Shown: piece after piece, positions 22,314 through 34,559 of the stretch | Layout of the letters: each line of letters starts with the position of its first letter | Numbering within the stretch: the first letter of the stretch is position 1 | Assembly (NCBI GenBank): GCA_030142905.1 | Contig: JASJOG010000329.1 | Coordinates: 216,275 to 280,274 of the forward strand | Direction of reading: 5' to 3' | Length of the DNA: 64,000 nucleotides | Source of the DNA: Heliopora coerulea | Lineage: Eukaryota; Cnidaria; Anthozoa; Scleralcyonacea; Helioporidae | The notes under the pieces: generated by a model | Databases searched by the model: none | What the model saw: only the letters and a program-made list of their open reading frames with translations | Told to the model about the DNA's origin: nothing | Made by a program: the position numbers and the translations under genes

Positions 22314-23387
22314 TTTAATACAAAATAGCATCGATTGCAAACGAAATTCAGCAAAGGAGGTGTTGGAGCTTTCTCCTCAAGAAATTTCAAAATTTAAAAA
22401 CCTTATAGCGTCCATTTTCAGAATTCTAATGATCACCCTGATGATCTCCTGCAGCAGAACCCTATGGAAACCATTGGATAATGTGAAGTTCACACTTTCC
22501 CATCATTTTCTTCTATCCCAATATGGCACTTGTGTATTTGCCTCAAACTACAATTTTCGTTTAAAATATCAGTGGTTTTTATAGGCCTTCAGTTCGATAA
22601 GGTTTGTCCCTCATGTTACGTTTTAGATTGAGTACCCCCAATTTCCACTTTCCAGGTTCCACATGGGTAGATTTCACACCTCTTGACGTGCTGTTTCCTT
22701 CAAGAAACTTTTTCATTAACCATAGTTACGCACGTTTACTATCATTAAAAATCCATATTTTATGTCTGACAGCTGTAAACTCGTTCTCAGTTTGAAACTT
22801 TCCTGGGGTCGCCAGGATAACGTCAGACCCCCCTTTTATTTCATGGAGAAAATTTTCAATATTTTAAATCTACCTAAACCAAAGTTTCAAAACAAATCAC
22901 TCGAGTTCTCGACCGAATATCACTTCCGTAGACCACTTAAACATTGCGTTTCCGTTCACCAACAATATTTTCGTCAGTTAATGGGGAAAGTTTCAAAGAA
23001 CCGCCGTATTCCGTCGATATCGCTTGACCCATTTCAGAGTAACTTATAAAACCTATTCGTATGTACTATTCACAAAAAGACTGACCGCTCTGTCTCCTGA
23101 TATTGAGACACGAAGCAAAGCTTAAATTCAATATTTCCCGATACAGAACGTATACGAATTTTGTAAATTATTTCTAAAACTTGCACAATTCTACAAAAAT
23201 CATCAACTATCAGTTATACACAAGCTTAAGAAGACGAATCCTGTCGAAAAAGGACGTCAAGGCAATTCAACCTGGTGAAAACAAAAACAAAAGATATTTT
23301 TAAAAAACAAACCATGGTCATTCAACGTACAAAGTGTTCCAGTCACTGTATTAACCAATCAGAGCTGGCGTGTGATACACTTTATTT
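22314..23387. other. No feature recognised
   Basis: AT-rich sequence. Open frames at 22360-22584 and 22762-23049 have no recognisable domain and no supporting context. Confidence 0.4.
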
Positions 23388-26350
23388 TGTAATAGTTGTT
23401 CCACAGGCAGCCCAGGAGTGAATGTACCTGACTTGAGTATTTGTAAATGTCGTTATCAAAGCTATACAAGCTGGATTTACTTTGTTTATGGCAGGCAAAC
23501 TTAAGAGAGAACTCAGAGAAGCTATTTGACTAGAGCGAATTCAAAACTCGCCTCGCTCCCCTTACTGACGGTTTCGCGCCAGTAACTTTCAAGATTGTTT
23601 TTAAAATTTAGGTAAAGTTGGCAAGTAACTTCACACTTTGACACCAAACACTTCAGGATACACTCAAGTAGTTCAAAAATAGTAAGCAAAGTGGTCAAAA
23701 AGTAGCAACATCTTGAGCACCGATACTTGAACTACCTACGTACAAACTGGTAAATTTCAAAATAGTGTGGAAAGACCAGAAACGAACAAAAGTTTGCAAG
23801 TTTTTACCGTAAATTTTGCCTCTCCCTATATATGCGGGATCAAACTTCCTGCTACTGGTCACTTATTTCAAATCTTAAAACGCACGTTTATTGGTCATCA
23901 CAAGCTACTGAATAGTGACGTCCGTCGAGTTAAACTGACCAACAGGAGGGTTAGCTAAACAAGGGACAAAAATTTTGTGCAAAGTGAAATAAAATTAAAT
24001 ATTTTCTAAAAGAAAGAAGGCGAAGAATTTGGAAAGAATACTGTCACAGGGATAAGGAACAAGTATGTTTTCTACATAAAACGTTGTCGGCTACCACAAT
24101 AAAAACAGAGGAAATTAGAAAGACTTTTGCTGAGGTAGGTAAATGAATTTTGTGTTATTATTCTATGAAGATGAATTTGAAGATATTTTTCTTCAGCAAT
24201 AAAGAATATTAAAGCCAGCTTAAGTAATTTTACATATGCCAGTGTTTTGTTTGGACGGTTGTAGAAGCGGCAAGATGGATATGCTGGGGTCTGGGAAATT
24301 TTACCGTTCCACGCTTACGCTTGGTGAGTTTGTATGTTTATAATTGTTGCCGTCGTTGTCGAACGTCGTATTTCTAATTTGACTCTGTACCAGCTGCTGT
24401 AAATCAAGGTTAATGTGAGTATATAGCTTCACTCCAGTGAGAAGCGACTGCCAAAAGTAAAAGTGACAAGAATATACAAGGATTCTCCTTGCTTTTCTTC
24501 ATGTGAAACATGCTACGGTGCCTTCCTTCCCTGTTTATGTTTAAGAACCGATTTTGCAACTTTTGACCAGTTAACATACACTGTGTAACATAATTCGCTA
24601 TAACAGAATAAACAAAAAATATAAGAAGACAATCCAATATCAGTTCGGTAGAACTTCTTTCATAACTATGATCTTAGTGTCATTGACTGTCGACAGAACT
24701 AATTACTTCTCTTAAAGGTGAAATGTAGTCTTACAGCAGATTACAGCCAAAAACTTTTATCTCTCTATCGAAAGGTTTTCTACCCTGCCGGCACAAGAAA
24801 AAGTGCATGTGAAGGAACATTGAACTTGTTAACAGAAATACAGGAGCCGACCTATATGATCATCAGCTGACTGTGCTTGTGCTGAATCTTGTAAACCGTA
24901 GATATAAGAACGAAATTGATCTTTATGTAATTCCAATTTAGTTAAAACAAAGAAAGTTAAGTTATGTAAAAACAAGCCCCAATACAACACTAAATTTCCC
25001 ACTCTCAAGTAACCAAGAAAATAACGAACTGAACTTCAAACAAGTGAAAAAAAGTTCGTCACCCTGATTCATGGCTCCTAATAATTCGTAATCAATAACA
25101 AAAGACAAGATCGAAGCTGGTTTGGACTAAGAGGTAAAATACAACTGGTAGTAATAAAAAAATTCGTCAAGAAAGCCGTAAGGCAATCACATTGCCGCAA
25201 ACAAAGCTCTACATCTGCAGCATGCTGTAACATTCGTAGTTTAGAAAGTTCTTCATGCTTTGTCGAGAAAGAAAGCACGGAGAATCCTGGTTTTTTCGTG
25301 TTACAACTTTGACTTTTGGCAGTCGCTTTTTACTGGAGTGAAGCTGTGTGCTCGCATTAACCTTGATTTGCAGCAACTACGACGACCATTTATCAAATCG
25401 AATTGGAAATACGACGTTCAACAACGACGGCAACAATAATAAACCTACAAACTCACCAAGCGTACTGTAAGCGTGGAACGGTAAAATTTCACAGACCCCA
25501 GCTTATCCATCTTGCTGCTTTTACAACCATCCAAACAGAACACTGGCATATGTAAAATTACTTAAGCTGGCTTTAATATTCTTTATTGCTGAAGAAAAAT
25601 ATCTTCAAATTCATCTTCACAGAATAATAACACAAAATTTTACCTACCTCAGCGAAAGTCTTTCTAACTTCCCTGTTTTTATTGTGGTAGCCGACGTTTT
25701 ATATAGAAAACATACTTGTTCCTTATCCCTGTGACAGTATTCTTTCCAAATTCTTCGCCTTCTTTCTTTTAGAAAATATTTAATTTTATTTCACTGTGCT
25801 CAAAATTTTTGTCGCTTGTTTAGCTAACCACCCCTGTTGTTCAGTTTAACTCGACGGACGTCACTATTCAGTAGCTTGTGATGACCAATGAACGTGCGTT
25901 TTAAGATTTGAAATAAGTAACCAGTAGCAGGAAATTTGATCCCGCATAAATAGGGAGAGGCAAAATTTACGGTAAAAACTTGCAAACTTTTGTTCGTTTC
26001 TGGTCTTTCCACACTATTTTGAAATTTACCATTTTGTACGTAGGTAGTTCAAGTATAGGTGCTCAAGATGTTGCTATTTTTTGGCCACTTTGCTTACTAT
26101 TTTTGAACTACTTGAGCGTATCCTGAAGTGTTTGGTGTCAAAGTGTGAAGTTACTTGCCAACTTTACCTAAATTTTAAAAACAATCTTGAAAGTTACTGG
26201 CGCGAAGCCGTTAGTAAGGGGAGCGAGGCGAGTTTTGAATTCGCTCTAGTCAAATAGCTTCTCTAAGTTCTCTCTGGTCTCTCCATACTGTTTTGAAATT
26301 TACCATGTTGTAAGTAGGTAGTTCAAGTATTGGTGCTCAAGATGTTGCTA

Positions 26351-27027
26351 CAGTAGAACCTCGCTAATTCGAACTCGGTTAATTCGAACCCCCCGCTAAC
26401 TCGAACCTAACTTTATACTCCCTTGGCTCAAATTTACCTCGTTAATTCGAACTCTATTTTGAAAACGTTGGTCGGTAAACCTGGAAGAGTCAGGTCTTGG
26501 CTTTTTGACTTGTCGGAGTCTTGAATCTATACTGATAATAACGTGACAATGAATGGAAACGTAATTCAAGCCCAGGAAAGACCTTTCCAGCATTATCTGG
26601 GGTGAATATTGCGCAACAATCCTTAAAATGTCCCATAAATTAGTCGTAGTAGCCCGTCATAACTGTTCTAGTTTAGCCGATTTTATTTCGTGGGGTTTTC
26701 ACAAATATGTACAGCCTTATGTAAAAGAGCCAGACATCCACTGAACTTGTACATGTATTCTGGAATAGTAATTTCGTTATAGACATTGCAGTATGGTAAT
26801 ATCAGTATTCAGGACAACACAATCAGCTTAATCCATGGAGAAAAATAATATTCTTAACTGACTGTACCAAAATGACTAGTAATAGTGGATGAAGCATAAA
26901 ACCACGATACCTTATAAATTGTTAACAGGATACTTGAAAGTCAACGCGCACCCCGATAACTCCAACCCCCGTTAACTCGATCTATTTCTCATGGCCCTTG
27001 GTAGTTCGAGTTAGCGAGGTTCCACTG
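26351..27027. mobile_element. pogo/Tigger-type TIR element, 677 bp
   Basis: Starts CAGTAGAACCTCGCTAATTCGAAC and ends with the inverse (TTAGCGAGGTTCCACTG), with TA on both sides. Subterminal inverted copies of TTAACTCGA/GTTAATTCGA occur. No transposase frame; non-autonomous. Confidence 0.87.
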
Positions 27028-27118
27028 TATTTTTTTGGCCACTTCGCTTACTGTTTCTGAGCTACTTGAGTGTTTCCTGAAGTGTTTGGTGTCAAAGTGT
27101 GAAGTTGCTTGCCAATCT

Positions 27119-27965
27119 CAAGCCTGAAAAGAACTTTCACAGGGGTGCCTGACAGAATGTCAGGTGCGAAGAAGTTGGTGCCAAACATTTTTGAATTGGT
27201 GTCTGACATTTGGATCCCGTCATTAATAAACTCTTGCTTGAAATAAGAAAACATTTTATTAATATAAATAAAATAGAAATTAAAGAACACAATTCATGCA
27301 CTACAAATAGTACAATATATTACACAAATGGTAAAACACCCTACATTATAACAGTTTATGGGTTGTCTCTGCGTATGCTAAATGTTTCTACTAAAACAGA
27401 TTAGAATCCTTTAAACTCTATTGAATCTTAATCAGAGTCACTGTCAAAGTTATCTTTCCACCACAGACTTACATTACTTTTCTCCTCATCACCATCAGAA
27501 GGACATTGCATAAAGTGAAAGTCACAGTCTGACACAAGACTCTCGTGCTCACTATTACTAACTTTACTGACCTCTGGCTCCACTGAATCCCTGTTGCCAG
27601 GCAAATTTAAGCAACAAGAATTTTGCTCTCTTTTTGTTCACTTTTTTGTTGCACAATTTTGTTTACTTGTTGAATGCGCAAGGAAGGGTGGAAATGGGAA
27701 AAAAGAATGAGTGCCAAAAACATCGGAAAAATGTCTCACCGGGAGTAATCCGCTGTCTTTGATCAGCGGTCGCAAAACATAACGCCCCAAATGTCGTAGA
27801 TTGAACTGAGAAAACAAAACGACAGTGAACAGTGAAAATTGAATGATCACGAAATTGATAAATCGCGCTGCCGGTCACTTTCACCGATCTCGGGAGTCTA
27901 GCACTGGTCAAATGATATTTTGAGTCGGTCAAATGACCGTGACCGAACGTTTATTTTCAGGCTTG
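27119..27965. mobile_element. TIR element, 847 bp, 6-bp target duplication
   Basis: Ends CAAGCCTGAAAA / TTTTCAGGCTTG, flanked by CAATCT on both sides (27113-27118 and 27966-27971). The nearly uninterrupted target can be seen in the related arm at about 26155-26175. Contains an internal GGTCA..TGACC-rich segment near 27870-27940. No transposase recognised. Confidence 0.78.
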
Positions 27966-28215
27966 CAATCTTATCTAAATTTTAACCAATCTTGAAAGGT
28001 ACTGGGGCGAAGCCGTCAGTAAGGGGAGCGAAGCGAGTTTTGAATTCGCTCTTGTCAAGTGGTTTCTCTGAGTTCTCTCTTCTGTTCGCCTGCCGTAAAC
28101 AGAGTAAATAGAGCTTACATAGCTTTATTAACATTTACAAATACTAAAGTCAGCTATATTCACTCCTGAGCTGCCTGTGGCTGTTCTTGTAAAATTGTTG
28201 TTTGTTTTCGAGGAG

Positions 28216-28746
28216 TATTTACGGTCCATCCAAGCCCCTCAAGTTCCTTTCAGGTTTCGTTTAGAGCAAGGTGGACCCCAAAAATTCTTGTCCAGTTAAG
28301 GCACTGGACCTTAAATTTCCCAGATAAAATTGCACTCAAAAGTCCTCCGACATATATAGCAAAACTGGAAGTGATGTAAGCGGCATTCGATAATCTCTGC
28401 GCACGTAAAATCTTTAGTTCCCAGGCTCACAGGATCGTGCAACCACAGCAACACTGCTGGGGATAATCAGGAGCGAAAACTTTATGAGGATTATTGTCAT
28501 AAACCCAGAAACATAGATTCTGATCCTTCCATCCGTAGGCAACTTCAGCCACAGGGACAGCTCTGAGTGTTTGGCGCTGAACAAATCAATGATTAGTAAG
28601 TCAGAGTAGGAAATCATAGAGTGTATAATATGTAAAAGTTATACAATAAAACAACCACCGTAAACTACTGAAATGCAGACCGATCATGATTTGAATATGG
28701 TGGGTTTTTGCGGGCACAGAAGTAGTGCTGTATCTCTTACCACTAA
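28216..28746. other. No feature recognised
   Basis: No gene or repeat boundary supported. Confidence 0.4.
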
Positions 28747-29058
28747 TATAAAACAAAACATAATCCGAAGATCAGCATGTTGAGAAATCCAAGATATGGA
28801 TTGAAACAAGACGAGAAATGAGTTTGTGATATTTCGATTTTATTACAAAATCATCGTCAGACTAACTAAATACAAATACGCAGACCTTATGACGTCACTG
28901 TAGACCTTATATAAGACACTGCGTATTTGTAATTAGTTAGTCTGACGATGATTTTGTAATAAAATCGAAATATCACAAACTCATTTCTCGTCTTGTTTCA
29001 ATCCATATCTTGGATTTCTCAACATGCTGATCTTCGGATTATGTTTTGTTTTATATTT
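28747..29058. repeat. Near-perfect palindromic element
   Basis: Arms of about 135 bp (28755-28890 and 28920-29056) are near-perfect inverted copies around a 30-40 bp centre. Ends read ATAAAACAAAACATAATCCGAAG and inverse. Each arm carries CTGACGA followed by the perfect hairpin GATTTT-gtaat-AAAATC and GAAA (28828-28860 and 28942-28971). The related palindrome at 40.9-41.1 kb has similar ends. Confidence 0.85.
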
Positions 29059-29104
29059 TTTCAAATTGTCGGCTGGTATTGGTTTTTTTCTCTTACTACT
29101 AACT

Positions 29105-29750
29105 GGAGTGTTGGTGGCATAGTGGTAGTGTGCGAGTCTCTTTCCTCTGTAACAGGTATTGATAGCACAGAGGTAGTGTACGTGTCTCACCTCTGTAACT
29201 GGCGTGTTGGTGGCACAGTGGTAGTGTACGTGTCTCTCATTTCTGTAACTGAGGCATTGGTGGCACAGTCGTAGTGTGGGTGTTTCTTTCCTCTGAAACA
29301 GGTGTTTGTGGTACAGTGGTAGCGCATGTGTCTCTCACCTCTGAAACTGGCGTGTGGGTGGTACAGTGGTAGTGTACGTGCCTCTCACCTCTGTGACTGG
29401 ACTGCTGGTGGCACCATCACAGTGTACGTGCCTCACACCTCTGCAACTGGCGTGTAGGTCGCACAGTGGTAGTGTACGTGTCTCTCACCTCTGTAACTGG
29501 AGTGTTGGTGACACAGTGGCAGTGTGTGTCTCTCACCTCTGAAATTCGAGTGTTGGTGGTACAGTGGTAGCGCACGTCTCTCACCTCTGAAACCGGAGTG
29601 TTGGTGTTACAGTGATAGTGTACGTGTCTCTCACCTCTGTAACTGGCGTAATGCTGGTACAGTGGTTGAGCATGTGTCTCTTACGTCTGTAACTGGGGTA
29701 TCTGTGGCACAGTGGTAGTGCACGTATCTCTTACTCCAGTGACTGAAGTT
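29105..29750 (+). repeat. Minisatellite derived from a SINE head, 13 units of about 49 bp
   Basis: Units follow GGTGGCACAGTGGTAGTGTACGTGTCTCTCACCTCTGTAACTGG with substitutions and small indels, one unit every 48-50 bp. The last unit (from about 29700) runs into a full SINE whose tRNA-like start has the same A-box sequence. The array therefore expanded from the 5' end of that SINE. Confidence 0.88.
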
Positions 29751-29945
29751 CGATTCCGGCTCCGTGCAGTAAACTGATAAAAGTTACCTTGGTCACATGT
29801 GACAAGAGTGATGTCAAGTTTGACTCTTCGAAACATCGCACGTTTTCTCCTGGTACTCGGTTTCTTCCTGTAGTAACATTGGACCGATGTAGGGTGGTCT
29901 TTACTGGACCTCTAGGGAGAATAGCTTAGGTAGCTGATAGAGTTA
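29700..29945 (+). mobile_element. tRNA-derived SINE, plus copy
   Basis: tRNA-like head with A box (GTGGCACAGTGGTAGTGCAC) and B box (AGTTCGATTCC), then a body shared with the inverse copy at 32593-32862 (TTACCTTGGTCACATGTGA, TTTTCTCC.GGTACTCGGTTTC, TGGACCTCTAGGGAG). Confidence 0.82.
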
Positions 29946-30574
29946 TCCAATATAAAAATAACAAAATAATGAAGAGGAGACATGAGATTAATGACGATAT
30001 ATCGATTATACTCCAAAGTCACTGTCAAGTTGAATCTAGAGTCTTGTATTCTCAAAGCTTGAGCTCTCGCAATGTCAGTATTTATCGGTATGTACTTTAT
30101 CTTTTACTTTTTCAAACTGTCTGCTGGCGCAGCGTTATGTGAAAATTAGTTTCAAAAAAAAAACTGCTGAAGTTATAATGACTGGCGTTTACAAGTCATA
30201 TATCTAACTTCGTTAAGATGTGTTTAATCTGCAAATGATGTAACTTTGACGTCAAACTACTGTACTTAATGACTTCTTGGAAAGTTCTCCACATCTTTTA
30301 GATTATCGAAGGAATTCACCTGAAACTGCGCATGTACGTGTATGTGTCCCACGACACTAAACATACAAAAGTTTAGAGTGATGTCATGGAGTAACCTCCA
30401 AAGTTTCCAAAACAATACCTGCGTCAATATTCTATCTTGGGGCCAAGCACTGGCGTGTTTGTTCAGAGTTCTTTGTGATGCCACGTTGATGTCTTTGTCA
30501 GTGAAGGTTCTTATGGGCCATGCCTGAAGAGAATTTATGTCTTGAGTTATGATTATGTGGATGTTTACAGTGAA

Positions 30575-30732
30575 GGAAGGGAGAGAGGAAAGAAGAAAGG
30601 AAGGCAGGAGGGAAGGAAGGAAGGAAGGAAAAAAGGAAGGAAGGAAGGCAGGCAGGCAGACAGGTAGAAAGGAAGGAAGGAAGGAAGGAAGGAAGGAAGG
30701 AAGGAAGGAGGAAAGGAAGAAAGGAAGGATTA
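30575..30732. repeat. (GGAA)n/(AAGG)n microsatellite
   Basis: About 150 bp of imperfect GGAA tetranucleotide repeats on the plus strand with short interruptions. Confidence 0.95.
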
Positions 30733-30810
30733 AGAATTAAGGCTATTATTAAACCCCAACATACAGCATCTATCATTTGGTTTACCACCCAATACTATGT
30801 ATTTTTAATA

Positions 30811-31023
30811 TCAAAACATTCTGAAGTTTACAAGCTCACAAATGGCAGTGTACGTGCCGCTACTGGACCATAATTCCAGTAATCTTTCAGCGCAGGACAG
30901 TCTGTTCACCCGAGGCAATTTCTGATGGAATATCTCAATGCCTGCTGCTCCGGCAACCTTGTCTTTCAGCCCACCTTGACATCGCTTAACAACAAAGTCC
31001 TTTTCATGGTTTTTCCTTAAAGA
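30811..31023 (-). other. Unrecognised open frame, possible exon or repeat remnant
   Basis: 70 codons without a stop on the minus strand, no convincing start. Composition is protein-like (FVVKRCQGGLKD, then IEIFHQKLPRVNRL), but I recognise no family and see no clear splice junctions. May be a degraded transposon or an isolated exon. Confidence 0.2.
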
Positions 31024-32592
31024 TCAGGTAAAAATACCGTTAATTCCTGAGGCAAACAACAACAGCTTCACCAGTAAATGTTTCGGAGGTTTTTCGAAAT
31101 ATTTGAAGAGCTCACACGTTATTATATCGAAGTACTAGCAGATTATAGTGGGTGCCTGCTGTACTCGGGGACCGTCTTTTTCATGAGTTTCAAAATGATG
31201 ATTTTGGGCAAATTTGGAAAATAAATCAGCAGACGGAAAAGGAAATAATTTTAGTTTTTTTCATGCTGTTGAGAAAGATCGAATTCAGGCTACAGTGATT
31301 GTATAATTGGTTTTATTACCATGTGACGGTCAGTTGTGCGAAGGTCTTCAACTTGCCATGAGTCCTGCAGGTATTGCACCGAACTCTTTAGTCACCATTG
31401 CAAGAAATGCACATTTAAGAAACGAGAATAAGGTATTTGCGGTTGAAATTAACATTCGTAAAATTAACTTGACGGACATTACTACAAGATTTGTAATGTG
31501 AAACTAATTCTGACGGTTGTATACTTTTCAGAGAAGTGTACAATTCATGTTTGGAATCACAGCCCACTATATCGCTATATACTAGCTCTCCGTACTTTCG
31601 CTATCACGTTAATCACATGATCGATACTATCGCCTTTCTCATACTGCAGCATCACTCAGCCAGTCAATTGAAAGGAACATTCCTCGCAGATTGGATACGT
31701 CAACTTATCTTGTACCCAAGTGTATTCACGTTATGAGGAACACTCAGACTTTCATATAGACTAGACATTGTGAAGAAGTTGTTCACCTCGAGCCCCACAA
31801 CCCTAAAATACCACATAGTCTTTCACCAGAATAGGATCAACACTCCTCCATCGCTGGTTCTCTTTAGTTATGTTGTTCCCTCAGTCTTCTCTCACTATTG
31901 TAATACTCAGTTTTTCGCCTAGATAGGACACTCCTCAGAGGTTCGCTAAATTTTTTTTACTGTACAATAACACTCAACCATTCACCTAGATAAGGAACAT
32001 CTTGTGCGCACGTTACCCTGACCCTCGACCAACGTTTTCATGCAAGTCGTGTCTCTCTCAGGTAATACTCATACTTTCTTCTTCTATACAGTAAGTTTTT
32101 GATACTTCTTAGTTTACCTTCGTTGACTATTACTTTACCTGTTTTGTGCTGAGCCATGGCAAAAACTACGTTCCCTTTCTTTGTCAAATTCGGTTCGACG
32201 ACCACGGCCGTTGCACGAAGAACATTTGTCCTAAATATGTGATAAAAAATCTCATCATAAACAACGGTAAACCCATTAAAATTAAAATTTTTTCAACTCT
32301 CAACTGCCTAATCACACAAAGCGATGAATCAGGCAGAGCGCAAGCCAAGTATCAAGACGAACGTTTCTTCGCTTCACGTACTGTAGCATCGGAGTGAAAA
32401 GTAAAGTATATTTGAATTGAGTATACACATTAACAAGACAGATAATATAATTGAGGACGACAAGTAACTCGCCTGACTGAGGTCGTGGAAGTCAATGTTT
32501 AGCAAGAGGTACTACCTGGAACACGTTAAGACGGTCCACGCCATTCTTCTACTAAATACCGAAATCAAAGTGCAAAGTGCCTTTATTTATAC
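31024..32592. other. No feature recognised
   Basis: Short open frames only; none with domain or splice support. Confidence 0.4.
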
Positions 32593-32862
32593 TGGATAAC
32601 CCTATCAGCTATCTGAGCTGCTCTCCCTAGAGGTCCAGTAAGGGCCTACCCTCATGGGTCCAGTGTTATGACAGGAGGAAACCGAAGTACCCGGAGAAAA
32701 CCTGCAATGTTTGGTAGAATCAAACTGGACAACAGTCTTCTCACATGTGACCAAGGTAACTTTAATCAGATTACTCACGCGGCCGGAATCGAACCCTAGT
32801 CACAGTGGTGAGAGACACGTGCACTACCACTGTGCCACCAGCACCCCATAAGCATCACTTAC
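32593..32862 (-). mobile_element. tRNA-derived SINE, minus copy
   Basis: Inverse copy of the SINE at 29700-29945, with a better-preserved head: GGTGGCACAGTGGTAGTGCACGTGTC then GGGTTCGATTCCGG. The two copies define the family ends. Confidence 0.85.
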
Positions 32863-33478
32863 AATCATAAAACAACTCCCATATCCTCAATGTTACCTGA
32901 GGTAAAAACGTTCTAAATTCCTCCAGGCAATTTGTTTTGTCCATAAAAACATGGTCTTAATATCATTCCAGGTAGTCTAGGACATAGGTACTGTATGAAT
33001 AGGGACTCAGCATAACAGTGATTGAAAGAACTTTGCATTTCCCCCAAAAATATCCATCCTCTTCCCAAATAACGCTTGCACTGTTTTTATCCTCCTTCAC
33101 ATAACCATATCATTTATGACATTGTTTGATAAACGGAAAAAAAGGGACAATAACTTTAGCTTAAGAACAACTAAGAGTCCGGGGTCACTTTCGACCCGCT
33201 AACTTTCCGCCAACATATTTCACGTGAGGTTCTGTCGTAACATGGTCGACGTTGTTTCTCTGTGATACTGAATCACTGCTTCAACTTGGAAGGAAATTTC
33301 CTTCCAAAAGTAAATTTTGGTATCACGAAAGGTAAAAGAGGAAATACTGTAAGGGAGGACATTTTAAGATTTTAATTTTCTTCTGATTTAAAATGACGCG
33401 AGGAACTTTTACCAAAAAAAGTATTAAAAAGGGGAATTTTATGGTCAACGAGCGACATCACTGGTTTAATCACTGTAC

Positions 33479-33603
33479 CTTGAATGACGCACTGTGAGCT
33501 ACTTCAACTTGTGTGCTACTTTGAATGAACATTCGTAATGGTTGAGCCATAATATCCCATGGTCCAGGTACAGGTCCGTTCATTGGTCCGTCAACAATTT
33601 TCC
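33479..33603 (-). CDS. SSUH2-like gene, conserved exon (VDGP...WDI)
   Basis: Acceptor TTTTGTGAATACAG before 33603 and donor AAG|GTACAG at 33478. It enters in phase 1 and leaves in phase 0. It encodes KIVDGPMNGPVPGPWDIMAQ and about 20 more residues, matching the conserved region of SSUH2-family proteins just before the cysteine-rich zinc-finger-like part. The cysteine-rich exons that should follow were not found in the 33 kb below. Confidence 0.78.
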
Positions 33604-34452
33604 CTGTATTCACAAAAGGTCTTTAGATCACATTACAACAGAACTACCTGTACTTTTAACCTGCTTTCAATAAGTCACTACATGTCCCCACAAATACAAT
33701 ATCCTTTGTTATGTAACAGCGAGCACTTAAGTTTGAGATAAAGAAAAGTTTTATGAGTTCCTGGAATTAAACCCTCAACCCTCAAATAACCGATAAGAAA
33801 CTTTAACCAGTGAACTATGGATATGGTCTAAAACAATGAGTGATGGCAGCCTATGAGTATATTCCTGTAAAATCCATAAATTGCTGATCCCCTGTGAGAT
33901 GCACCAACCACTGACATGTTCTCAAATCATGAGTGATGGTAACATCTGAAAATATCACTGTATAACCTATAAACTGAGAACTCCATGCAGATGCCACCAA
34001 CCATTAAACTAAGTGTACATATTCTCAAACAGTGACCGTATTCCACAATAATTATGCAAGTGAAATGTAGTGAAATGAAGCCGAAGTTCACAACCAAGGA
34101 TTAAATTACAGTAATCTTCCTTCCCATATCTGGCATTTCATCAATTTCTTAACTCGATTTTGGAGCTAATTCTCAACTTAAAACTACAGGGCAAGGTATA
34201 GGGGTAGTACACCAACTGTCATCCATAAGTCAGTAAATTATTGGTTTACAGTTCGCAAAAATAACGTCATTCAAAGTGAAAAATATGTTCTTAAATGACG
34301 GAATTTGACTGGTTGATTCGAGATTACAAATACTGTATAAATGCTAAATTTGCCGTGTAGTAACTACACCTGATTACTCTGAAAAACTACTTCCCACCCG
34401 ACCCACGACGGAAGCCTTACTACCACTCAGCTTGAAACTGATCTTTACTCAC

Positions 34453-34513
34453 CAATATATGGCTCAAACTGCCAGGCTGTTGATCAAGATTCAGTAAAGG
34501 TTGATAACTTGTA
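34453..34513 (-). pseudogene. SSUH2-like exon with in-frame TGA
   Basis: Acceptor TTTTTTTGGCAG, donor ATTG|GTGAGT, entry phase 0, exit phase 1, agreeing with both neighbours. It encodes YKLSTFTES, then TGA (34486-34484), then STAWQFEPYIG. SSUH2 proteins have an uninterrupted stretch here of the form YxLETFTESR...W.EP. The stop replaces the conserved basic residue, and CGA to TGA is the obvious single change. Either a pseudogene or null allele, a sequencing error, or RNA-level correction. Confidence 0.75.
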
Positions 34514-34559
34514 CTGCCAAAAAAATTTGTAAAGTCGTAAGGGACCGGTATTATTTAGA

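Larger units (their letters stand above)
23388..28215. mobile_element. Large inverted-repeat element with nested insertions
   Basis: Arms of about 950 bp (about 23510-24465 and 25303-26280) are inverted copies around an unrelated spacer of roughly 840 bp. The outermost 120-170 bp of the left side (23388-23510) matches inverted sequence at 28062-28210, not at 26.3 kb. The right side contains a second partial copy of the arm end (27030-27110 and 27966-28080), so it was duplicated or extended and then hit by the two TIR elements at 26351 and 27119. No transposase recognised. A fold-back or long-TIR transposon remnant. Confidence 0.7.

Noticed and set aside
23767..23958. 63-residue frame (MERPETNKSL...) found in both arms of the large inverted repeat
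   Set aside because: Identical by virtue of the arm duplication; no domain, no splice support, and the second copy is frame-altered at its end.
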